Translations under genes and position numbers: made by a program | Notes under the pieces: generated by a model | Seen by the model: only the letters and a program-made list of their open reading frames with translations | What the model was told of the DNA's origin: nothing | Databases searched by the model: none | Assembly (NCBI GenBank): GCA_050084515.1 | Contig: CM114272.1 | Span: 16,368,001 to 16,432,000 of the forward strand | From: Blasia pusilla | Lineage: Eukaryota; Marchantiophyta; Marchantiopsida; Blasiales | Direction: 5' to 3' | Length of the DNA: 64,000 nucleotides | In this document: piece by piece, positions 54,951-64,000 of the stretch | Numbering within the stretch: the first letter of the stretch is position 1 | How the letters are laid out: each line of letters opens with the position of its first letter

Positions 54951-56393
54951 TCATTGTCATAGCAGCAATCCTATGCTCCAACTGATCGATGGGTGAGAGA
55001 AGTGCCGGTTCTGGTGCTCTTGCTCCATCTCCTCTGGCTGGTGTTGGTCCTCTTCCACCATATCCAGGAAGAACACCCCGACCTCCTCCTGGACGACTGC
55101 CCCCACGCCCTCGGCGTACCCCTGGACGTGCCTCTCGACGAAGGTCAAACATCTATCCCTAGTGTGACCATATCTGTGGCAATTGTCACGCTGGTACTAT
55201 GGCCATCCTTTGTTTTTCTGAGCAATCAGAGGCGCTCGTGGTCCTCTCCCATTATGTGTGCATTCTCTCTGCCTATGGGCCCCTCCACACGTCCAACAAG
55301 ACAACATCGGTCCCTATTGGGCAACATCTCTAGGTACAGGTCGTTGCCTTATAGGCTCCCGGTACTCGGCCTGGTCTCTAGGCACACTCGCCCGCTCTCG
55401 TGGTACTGGTGCTCGCTGTGGCACTTGTGGGGTCACCATCGCTCGTGGACCCGTCGACTCTCGAGAAAATCCAACGGTCACTACCTGCTCCTCACTCATG
55501 TTGAGCTCAATACGCTCAGACAACTCAAAGACCACCTTCAATGCGGGCTTCGTTGTGTGAATCAGCACCGCATCTCGAACTCTCCTCCATAGTTCTAGGT
55601 CCAAAATCCCGCACCAATACTCAAATGACTGTGCCTCAGTCACTCCATACGTAGCAATGATCAGCCTCCTAATGCGTGTGAATGCCTCTCTCAGACTCTC
55701 ATCCGATCGTCGCTGAAAATCCTGTAGACTCTTCAACTTGTCGATGCGTACGCCATGGTAGCTCTTCCCCAACTGTCAGAAGAACTCCATTGTGGGACTA
55801 AAGTTGGGTGGCCCTCTACCACCAGAGGTCTCTGCCACATCGCCTGTCTCATTGCCCTCCTCTCCATCTAATCTCTGACCGGATGGTGTGGGTCTCTCTC
55901 CTCTCACAATCCCATCATATGCCTCGCGACCACTAGTGGACACATAACCTGGAGCCCAATAAATCCTCCACGCATCAATCTCTACTGAATATAGTGATCA
56001 AAACTCCATGTAGTGATCCATCGGAGGACCCTCCAAGTGTCGGAACAACCCCTTCCATGCCATGAAAGGGTTGAACGGTGTCGGGGTCCATATCTCCTGG
56101 AAGTCGCACCACGTGTCGAACTCCTGGATAAAATCATCTAAGTGGATGGTGCCCACTGCACCCAAGAAACGATGCATGCTCCGATGGCCCATGTCATCCA
56201 TCTCCTGCCAAGTGATACTGCCTGCGTCTGCGATCTCGTCACCAAACCCGATGTCTAGCGATGAGGATCCAACCACGGATGGATGTCGCCGTAGCTCCTC
56301 ACTCGTAGCCCCTCGGTATCTTACTCCACTCCGTGTCACACCACTAATACAACTCGCACGCTTCCAAACCCTGGAAGAATGCCATGATGACAA
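54951..56393 (-). pseudogene. Ty3 gag pseudogene (copy B)
   Basis: The N-terminal block (56,393-55,998) includes GSITWQEMDDMGHRSMH, TIHLDDFIQEFDTWCDFQ and FMAWKGLFRHLEGPPMDHY. The capsid block (55,772-55,314) includes GVRIDKLKSLQDFQRRSDESLREAFTRIRR and ELSERIELNMSEEQ. A zinc knuckle NCHRYGHTRDRC (about 55,150-55,185) precedes an R/G-rich tail (RRGRGGSRPGGGRG). Breaks include a TGA in EFF-stop-QLG (near 55,775), also present in copy D, and frame changes near 55,300 and 55,990. Confidence 0.8.
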
Positions 56394-56419
56394 CCATGTC
56401 TCACCCGCTCAAGCACTCT

Positions 56420-57714
56420 GACTCATCGAGAGTCTCCCACACTCCTCACTAGCTCACCTATGCTAATGATAATCCCGTGACGACACACCCGGCCTCACCC
56501 ACAGTCAACACTCCGGCTCACCCTAAGCCTCCCGACTAACTCACCTAATCACCAACATAAAATCGGGTCATACACTCAACCCTTGCTCGGCAACTGCCGT
56601 ATATCCATCGACATGCTACACATCAAAGGAGTCTACACTCGTCACCATCCCTACACCCATCTAACACCAACAACTACTCGATACCCAACACTCTCAATCA
56701 CACAAGATAAGTGCGGGAATAGGCACTCAAATGGGTAACCCTATCACGCCCACCAACCTACGGCACCATCAACACGCACTCCTCCATGTGGTGTAGCAAC
56801 CTCCGCACCACGACACTCTCCTTGAACAACACGTCAAACCTCCCATCAGCGGATGTGCGTATGTCTCCATCACAACCCTCGCACCCACAATCGATGACGG
56901 GCTACCAAGTTGGCCCGCAATCGAGTCGCAATAACTACCAAACCCACGTCACAAATCCCACCATGCTCGCGAAACACCAAGTCTCACAAACTCTACCTCT
57001 ACGTAACTCAACTCAACCATGTCCAACCCCCTCATCCTCGTAACTTGATCCAACCACGTCTGGATCCACTCCTACCACGTTTGTCTTTGCTCTACCCCTT
57101 CCGCCCGTGCTTGTACCATGTCGGCATGTTAACCACGTCATGCCCTACCACGTTCCCATCCAACCACATCTCTTGCACGGTGCCCTATGCTCCCAAGGGT
57201 CCTTAAATGCACGGGGGGGCAAGGAGGCTCGCGCCCCTATGCCCTCAACCTGTCCTTTCCTCCTTCTCTCCCGTTCGCACCCTATGGTGACCCTAGGTCC
57301 GGGCTCCCCGCTCCCGCGGCCCTGACTCTTGGCTCCCAACTTGCCTGCGACCTAAAATTTTCGGCTACATCTTACCATGGCCGTCTTGTGACCTAAAATC
57401 TCCGAATACACCTTAGCATGGTCGCCCTCACGGCCGCTATGGTGCAGTTCCCAATCAAGCTCTCATTCCATTTTCCCGATATACCTGCTCATGAACTCCC
57501 AACGTCACACCTCCCGCTACACTCTGTCGTTCTCTCTCATCGATTTGCACCAGAGAAATCTGAGAAAAATGGACAACGCTTCTGCCCACGGCCTTTTGAA
57601 CAGAAAAATGACCAACGCCCGCAACACACACATCTCTAGGGGCTCCCAACCGAGGCAACTCGCTTGCCTACCTGCAAAGAACGAATTTTGACCAGCCCCC
57701 TGACATCTTTCTCA
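56420..57714 (-). mobile_element. Untranslated leader of copy B
   Basis: Long C-rich (plus strand) leader between the LTR and gag. Contains the GTTGCGGGCGTTGGTC and GGCCGTGGGCAGA blocks found after the LTR at 10,204-10,345 and the TTTTTCTCAGATTT block found in fragment F. Coding frames here are not conserved, so it is taken as non-coding. Confidence 0.65.
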
Positions 57715-58196
57715 TGTAAAAATAAAGAGTAGTAAAAAAGACACACCCGACCTAAAACTCCACCCTCAATCTACATTGGCATATCAAGCCTCGTCCACCC
57801 TGTGCTATCAAGGAATCTGGACGCTAGCACCCTAGTCCTATCTCACACACATACAAGAGAGGTTCTCCAACGGCCCAACATGAGAAAGATGGCTTGGGAA
57901 AGCCATCTTCCTCCCATATATAGAGTTGGGAAGAGCCAAAAGGCTCTTTCCCTAAAAATAGCTATCCATTTGGTAACCTACGCTCACAGGTTATGAGGGG
58001 CGGGAGACCTAGTCAACAAGCCACATGGTTGTGAAAGACCTCAACAAGAAAATTGTCAGAAATAATGTTCTTGATACAATGGACCTATCCTCAACCTCAT
58101 CCAACACCGTGGGACAAAGTTACACTCCAGATAGTCTATTGGCTTCTACGCCATATCAACGATAGATCTCGGCCTATCGGCTACTCAGATGTGACA
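57715..58196 (-). repeat. 5' LTR of copy B
   Basis: 482 bp, minus-strand TGTCACATCTGAG to TTTTTACA. About 80 percent similar by eye to 9,720-10,203. Carries the GAAAGAGCC / GGCTCTTCC inverted repeat followed by CTATATATG (TATA box) and CCATCTTTCTCATG, so promoter layout is conserved in the family. Confidence 0.85.
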
Positions 58197-58199
58197 TGT

Positions 58200-61035
58200 T
58201 GTATAGTAGTGTGGATTGCATAAACCATAGTATATTGCATATCCCTGCCAAAGATGTATTTGTTACCCCAATTGGTTGTGGTTTGGACTGTCATGAGACA
58301 TCCACACAGGTTCAAGCTGGCGATAGTGATGCTCGTCTTGCTGAATGTTCAGGTAAAGTGAGACCATCTAGCAATGATCTTTGTGCTTTACAAAGAAATC
58401 TGATGAAAGTCGCATCTTCACATGTGTCAAAAAAGAGGAAGGGAAAGAAGAGTGTATTTTTGCAAGATTCATATGAGGCCCACTTACATTCGGGGGGTTT
58501 GAATTCAATGGATGATTTTGATCTAATTTTTATAACCAAATTCTGAGAGATCTCAATGAGGTCAATGAAGAATGGGCTAATCCTCCACCCATGAGTGAAG
58601 TTAACAATGCAATTGATTGTGGGGAGGCAAAAATAGTTCTGCCAAGTGCCTCCCAACTCAATATTACTCACATCATGGTAGAGACCGACACAGACCTTCT
58701 TGTGGATGAAACTGGCTTGAGGCCCAAAACAATTCGGCGCCAAAGAGGGTTATTCCCCCTGATGGAGAAGTGCAGAGAACTAGGAAAATCCAAGGCTCAA
58801 GTTCTTGAAGACATGTTGGTTACACCGCCTACTCGGCAGGAAAAAAAGAAGAATGTGTATGGCAAATCAAAAATTGGGCGGAAGCGGCATTAGAAATGGG
58901 TAAGAATCCAAAGTTTTCTCTTCATAGGTTTGTTTGCTTGTATTTTTTATTCTTGCAACATGTCGTGGAGTTCTCTTCCACAAACAAGAGGTGATTATGT
59001 GAGGATGATTATTGAGTTTTGTTGATGTGTTTATTTCAGGTGCGAGTGGATTATAGATTCATATGGAAGATTTTGGTGCTCCTTGGTAGCTTTGCAATCT
59101 GGAATTGCAATGGATGATTTTTTTCAAGATGAAAAAGTTCTGAAAATTAAGACAAACAGATATGCTAGACCATAAACCTTTTATACTTTTTTCCTTTGAA
59201 GCAAACATGTGTTTCAATATGCGGCTGGTTTGTGAGAGTGCAGGCATTGTCTATAGAAGGCATTCCGACTTTCCCACTCTCTAAGTGCATCTATTTTTTG
59301 CTGATTTTTTGTTTTAGAGTTGGTTCTCCATGGTGATACGATCATTGGAATGATATATCTTGGCTCAGGTTTTATTTCTTTTGTAATATGTTTCGGATAT
59401 ACTTCCCTCTCTGGAAATTTTTTAATTTCGAAAAGAGCATAATATCATTAAATGATTGATCATGTTCGCTATTTTTTATTGATCTCCAAGCCAAGTACAC
59501 CTAGAGATGTATATGACAAGACATGGTGATATACCTTTCATGGCTTTTTTGAAGATGAAAAATTTTACCGAATGGAGACATTTAGAATGGTCTAGAAAAA
59601 AATGTCTTCCATTTCTTTTGTCCAAAGTAAATATCTATTCCCAGATGCAATTGTTGTATGAGAGTGCATAAATTTCCTTCATAAGGCATTCCAACTTTCC
59701 CACTATCTATTTGCAAATTTTATTTTCTGTCGGTTGTCCATGGTATGCAAGGGAGTATGGACCTAGAAAGATCTAGAAAGGTAGATTTTTTTGGGCCGAG
59801 ATCTAGAAAGGTAGATCTTGGCTTGGATTTTCTATTTCTGTAGTATGGTTGGGACATACTTACTTCTATTGTTCATTTGAAATGCTGAAAATACTCCCTT
59901 GTATTCATGGAATGCTTGATTATGTTCTCTGGTTTTTTATTGATCTCCCAAGAAAGTATACGAGTTGATGTAATTGACTAGATATTGTGATGTACCCGTG
60001 GTGGCTTTTTTTGAAGATCAAAAATTATGTGATTGGAGCCACTAAGAATGGAATGGAGAAAACTACCTTACATTCTTTTTGTCCGAAGAAAATATCTGTT
60101 TGCTTCTAATCATTGGTGATTTTTTTTTGTAGTGTTTATTCTCCATGATAACAAGGTGGTTGGAAAGGTGTATCTTGGCGCGGATTTTATTTATTCTGTA
60201 GTGTTGTTGGGATATACTTACTTCTCCCTTGTATTCATGGAATGGTAGGTCATGATCTCTGGATTTTGATTGATCTTCCAAGCAAGTGTACTCGGGGATG
60301 TATTTGACTAAAGATGGTGATGTACCTTTCATAACTCTTTTGAAATAAAGAAAATACTGAGAATATCAAAAACTTAGAATGCGTGAGAAATGAAATCTCC
60401 TAGATTCTGGTTTGGAGATTCATGTTCCCCTCTTGCTATATCACTCATAACAGTATCAAGGATTTTATAACCCTATTTTTGTCTGCGAGAAAGATTAGAA
60501 TGTGCTTGTAGGACTTGTCTTTGGCACTATTCTAGGCTAGCTAACTGCTTTTGTAGAATATCTCTTCACATGATAAGGACAATAAGTCATCAAAATCTTT
60601 GCACTGTAGTTATGACTGAATATATAGCTGAAACCAATCATTGTATGTAGGGGAGTATGGACCTCAATAATCCTATCGAATTGGGATTGACTCCTCCATC
60701 ACATGAACCTATGGATATGAGGTCACAAAAAAGTGCTCTGACCAGAAGAATTCTCGCCATGAAAAGGATGGGAGTTCAAACAGACATGATGACTGGGAAC
60801 ATATTAGCAAAAGACCTGCAGTGGAATCTCTATAATGTAGCTTATATCCCTTGGTGTAGGCTCGACGATTTCATCATAGGCGAGGGATTGGAGACAATAA
60901 AAATCCCATGAGCTTTTGGAAAGCTACATCAAAGTGCATAAGAGAAAGGTTACAATTAGAAGAAGTAGAGAAAGGATCATACACTATTTATTATTGTGCT
61001 TACGGGCCTCAAGGTAACCGACACTTGCACCAACC
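58200..61035 (+). pseudogene. Unrecognised two-exon gene remnant
   Basis: Exon 1 (about 58,312-58,898): a frame with KVASSHVSKKRKGKKSVFL, a frameshift near 58,520, then NQILRDLNEVNEEWANPPP, KTIRRQRGLFPLMEKCRELG and a TAG in RKRH-stop-KW just before a donor (GTAAGA at about 58,900). A long intron with tandem repeats follows. Exon 2 (about 60,652-61,033) starts after ATGTAG and holds MKRMGVQTDMMTGNILAKD, QWNLYNVAYIPWCRLDDFI, a one-base frame change near 60,885, then NPMSFWKATSKCIRERLQLEE and SYTIYYCAYGPQG, ending at a GTGAGT donor. Cysteine-rich ends of this look occur ahead of Mutator-like transposase cores, but I cannot name the family. Later exons are not seen before the Ty3 sequence. Confidence 0.4.
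59060..60400. repeat. Degenerate tandem repeats in the intron
   Basis: A unit of about 330-470 bp recurs three to four times: GGCATTCCRACTTTCCCACT (59,260 and 59,685), TATATCTTGGC/TAGATCTTGGC/TGTATCTTGGC (59,357, 59,813, 60,168), TTTTTTATTGATCTCC (59,473, 59,934; similar at 60,267) and GATGTACC/GATATACC with TTTTTTGAAGAT (59,530, 59,990, 60,320). Copies have diverged strongly. The repeats are T-rich and non-coding. Confidence 0.75.
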
Positions 61036-61069
61036 TGTTGTGAACAGGTGAGTAGGGAGAAGTGTCATA

Positions 61070-64000
61070 TTTTTTAAGACGTTACTCGAACGGGAATTGT
61101 CACGACTTTTAGGATAGATCGGTGAGATCTAGTAGAGCGCCTTTTTGAGTAGTGGAGGACAGGCTCAGTAGGTCGAGGATGATCTGCTGAGGCCCCGGGA
61201 AGCCTAAGAGAGCACGTTTCTCCTTCGTTTTGGCTCATTTGGAGCCATATTGAGAAATTACTATTTTAGGTAAGTACCATTTTGACTATAAGATCGACTT
61301 TATATTTTTGGTAAGCGGCCCTTACCCTCCTACATCAGGTCAAGAGCCAAGGAGGTGACTTGGGAGAATAGGTTACCATGGAGAGAGCTTGGGAGAGGGG
61401 AGGGGTATACTTCAAGGAGAGAGAGCTTGAGAGCTAATTCTCTCTTTGTTGAACATCTTGGCATGAGGCGGCGGAGCTATGGTCTCTTACCTTGTGAGTG
61501 TAACCCAAGCCTCTCATTAGAAGAGTGGGTTTGGTTTGACATGAGAGAGAGTGCACACTTTTGAGAGCTATGGTATGAGATGGTGTAGAGAGAGATTGGA
61601 TCTTACTTTACAAACAGAGAATGAGAGTGGGAGAGCTTCATGGGGGATCTCGCTAATCACTCGCTGTTTTTTTGTAAGTAAGGGACCCTGTTCCCCGTTT
61701 AGCGGCTCATGGGAGTGCTCACCGGAGCAAGGGCTGTTTTGATTGTTCTTTGCATTTGCCTATTTTTCGTGTGGAAGAGTGGCACGCGGAAGCGGTGCCC
61801 AATTTCTGATAGGGATTGATTATGGGGGCAGATTGCCCCATGCTGGTGGTCTTGGGAGCACCATGTAGCTTTCTGATTTCTATTTTTACAGGTTTTACAT
61901 TTTGGTTGGGAAAAATCAGCGCGGAAGCGCTAACAAATTTTGTCTATGAGAAAGACACATTGGGCTTTACGACAATCCCCGTCACTTTTAACTCGAATGT
62001 CCAATTCCATATATGTTTTCACGCTGCCGTAGGTCGTGAAGCTATGGACATTGTGCAACAAACGGTGCACAATTTGGAGTTGCAAGTAAGACGTTATGGT
62101 CAATCTTGCAAAACTGCCATTGCTAGGCGATTCTTAGGGTTAAATTGTTCAAACCCTAAACCAGCCGCCACGCCGGCGGTGGCCGTTGCCTTCATGGTCA
62201 CCGTCACCGTCAACCGTCAACCTTCACCGCCACCATCAAAGGTCCATCATCCATCGGCCACCATCGGCCGTTGCCATTGCCGAGCGTTGCTCAGAGCCGC
62301 ATTCGGCCGTTGTCCACTCTTTGGTTGCCATTGCCGCCATTACGAAGTGGAGGGTCTTTCACGACCACGGTTGATTCTCTAACTTGCGCCGCCACCACGT
62401 ACTTTGGTTTGGCCGCCACCGTCATTGCAGTTTCGTCATCAACAGTGATGGTCGATGACCTCCAGTTATGGTGTTTGAGTTTTGATTTCATGTTGCTATG
62501 TTGTGATTGGTAGCCGCTCGACGATGATCAAGTACCGTGTCGTGACGCCCGTAGCCGCAACGCGCGCCGATTTCTACGTCGTGCCGCTCGTGGCCGCACC
62601 GCATCGTCTCAATCACGGAGCCGCACCGTCATTGTGGAGTAGAGTGTGGGTTTATTGTTGATTGAGGAGGGTATGTCGCCGAGTGCCGCATCCCACCATC
62701 GAAGGCGGTGCCGTTCGTAGGCGTTTTGTACCGCCTGCAACGCCGCACCGTTCCGTTAGAACCGCACTGTCTATCGAGGAGTTTTGAGCAGCGTCCAGTA
62801 TGGGAGGAGTAGGACTTGCTGATTGGAGGAGTTGTCTCCATGACCGAGTTGGGGTTGAGATTTGCAGTTGCTGAGGAGGGACATTGACATGTGTTCAGGT
62901 TACCCGTTTTGGTCCTTTACCCTGCAGGCGTGAGGGATTTTGGGATTTGGGTACTTTATTTGGGGATGTTGGGTTGTGTGGATGGTGAGAGCATAATTTA
63001 TGTATGTGGTTTAGGGGACATAGACCCGTGTGGGATGTCAGGAGTTGAGGGTAAGTTGTCGATGAGATGATAGCCTGGTCGATTTGCCACACCACGCCGC
63101 TTGTTGCCGCACGTTACACGTCTCGGGGAGGGAGAGTATAGATTGAGTGCCCCATATTTGGGATGAGTGATTGAGGGATTACTCCCTAGGTTGAGAGTGA
63201 TCATGTGAGAGGGGCACGAGGGCCATCACGGCGTCCTTTCAAGATTTTGAGAGGCGAGGTAGTGGACTTGAGAGTAGCTTTGGAGGGTTTACCCGGAGTG
63301 GTGCGAGGTTTCGAGGGTCTCCACGTGAGAGACCACCTCGATCTCCTTCTGTGTCGTCTTCAGACGAGGGGGAGCATATAGAGGAGTGTGTTAGTGATCC
63401 ACCGTATACATTGAGTGGTCCTACCAGTTGGGCGTACGAGATGGATGACCGGGATAGAGGACTGGGTAGGTTTTCGGGTGCTGTAGGCACCATAGAGCTA
63501 CACGACAGCAGTAGCACTGTCTAGTCGGGTTCGTCCCAAGTTCAACCCCGTGGTTGAGTTCTTTTCTGAGTTGAGGGCAAGCTACCAGGGGGTACGGACG
63601 GAGAAGTTGTAGAGCATCCAAGACTTCCAGAGGCGCCGGGGTGAGAGTTTGCATGATGCTTACACTCGCTTGCGCCGCTTGATCAACGTCACTCAGGGGG
63701 TGACAGAGGGTCAGGCTATCTAGTCATGGTACGCGATGCTCGACCGGACCCTTTGGACACGGATGCGGGAGGGGGTGCTTCTTATGAACACCTCCCCTAC
63801 ATTGAGAGATGTTTTTAGGACCGCCGAGAACATTTAGCGCAACATCGCGGAGGAGAGCGTAGCCACCATGGGTTCTGGGCGAGAGAAGTCACGATTGCGT
63901 GCACTACTTGTGCAGCAATGTAGACTCCGAGATAGGTGGACAGTGGCACCACAAGCTTAGGGAGGATACTCGGGGCCGTTCAGAGAGACTTGCACCTTCA
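61070..64000 (+). mobile_element. Ty3 copy E (probable LTR, leader and gag), cut by window end
   Basis: Identified by gag at the right end. Upstream 2 kb is leader- or LTR-like: AGTGTCATATTTTTTAAGAC near 61,072 could be an LTR start (element A starts TGTCATGACC), and 62,160-62,800 is a stretch of CCGCCACC / CCGTTGCC words. An ORF at 61,816-62,382 lies here without any domain and is not called as a gene. Confidence 0.6.
63190..63960 (+). pseudogene. Ty3 gag pseudogene (copy E)
   Basis: Blocks in order: GGFTRSGARFRGSPRERPPRS and YEMDDRDRGLGRFSGAVGTIEL (63,270-63,505), then directly VVEFFSELRASYQGVRTEKL, IQDFQRRRGESLHDAYTRLRRLI, LDRTLWTRMREGVLLMNTSPTL and AEESVATM (63,548-63,880). It is closer to element A gag in the N-terminus but a third subfamily. 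The segment with the GLFRHLEGPP block is deleted, with a frame change at 63,520. Stops (TAG at 63,610, 63,721 and 63,836) interrupt it; each would fit a mutated Gln, Trp or similar codon. Confidence 0.8.

Larger units (their letters stand above)
50590..58196 (-). mobile_element. Ty3 retrotransposon copy B with methyltransferase-like domain
   Basis: Minus strand: 5' LTR (58,196-57,715), leader (to about 56,420), gag (56,393-54,950), gag-protease linker and protease region (to 53,917), an inserted element (53,912-52,694), more linker, a C5-cytosine methyltransferase-like domain (52,372-51,440), and RT up to its LPFG block at 50,590. The rest of RT, RNase H, integrase and 3' LTR are missing. Order and block similarity agree with element A, so the methyltransferase position between protease and RT is a feature of the lineage. 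Confidence 0.85.

Noticed and set aside
54993-55592. 199-codon plus-strand ORF
   Set aside because: Antisense to the gag zinc-knuckle and glycine/arginine-rich tail of copy B; its Leu/Pro-rich translation reflects that composition.
61816-62382. 188-codon plus-strand ORF as a gene
   Set aside because: No domain; lies in LTR or leader-like sequence of Ty3 copy E with biased CCGCCACC composition.

Overview
The window looks like nuclear DNA of a land plant with a large, repeat-rich genome. The evidence is one intron-containing secreted blue-copper protein gene of the plantacyanin type (41,356-42,069), GT-AG introns, plant-type Ty3 and Ty1 retrotransposons, and a Mutator-like transposase gene with a SWIM zinc finger. 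A LINE with a C2H2 finger and a restriction-like-endonuclease-style C-terminus, and a Ty3 lineage carrying a cytosine-methyltransferase-like domain, suggest a non-flowering lineage (bryophyte, lycophyte or fern rather than angiosperm). That is an inference; no ribosomal or organellar marker is present to settle it.

Layout. 1-2,080: possibly the 5' end of a host gene, then non-coding DNA with a short direct repeat. 2,085-6,036: decayed Ty3 copy D (+), holding an inserted dispersed repeat. 6,060-9,719: AT-rich DNA and a Ty1/copia remnant (-). 9,720-10,345: Ty3 LTR and leader fragment. 10,570-21,343: an unusual two-gene element, with a Mutator-like transposase gene on the minus strand (14,742 to 10,719) and a divergently transcribed multi-exon gene of unknown function on the plus strand (15,928 to 21,035). 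Both have TATA boxes facing outward from a shared region packed with a 27-bp palindrome that recurs in introns and flanks. 21,344-29,716: Ty3 element A (-), inserted into the 3' end of the two-gene element; its integrase carries a C-terminal PHD finger and its pol region a deleted methyltransferase domain. 29,717-30,660: more of the two-gene element plus a second partial copy. 31,084-32,700: Ty3 fragment F (+). 32,700-37,590: mostly AT-rich DNA of no recognisable content. 37,630-40,762: a LINE 3' fragment and a nearly full-length but internally deleted LINE. 41,356-42,069: the plantacyanin-like gene, the best candidate for a functioning host gene. 42,145-45,200: low-copy-looking DNA. 45,220-47,040: Ty3 fragment C (-). 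49,245-49,720: second copy of the dispersed repeat. 50,590-58,196: Ty3 copy B (-) with a 5' LTR, a near-complete but decayed methyltransferase domain and a later 1.2-kb insertion. 58,200-61,050: remnant of an unrecognised two-exon gene. 61,070-64,000: Ty3 copy E (+), cut by the window end.

The most interesting content is (1) Ty3 elements that combine a cytosine-C5 methyltransferase-like domain between protease and reverse transcriptase with, at least in copy A, a PHD finger on the integrase, and (2) the divergent two-gene element with palindrome arrays. Almost all copies are inactivated. Many in-frame stops sit where a glutamine codon would fit, as expected if methylated CAG/CAA sites deaminated.
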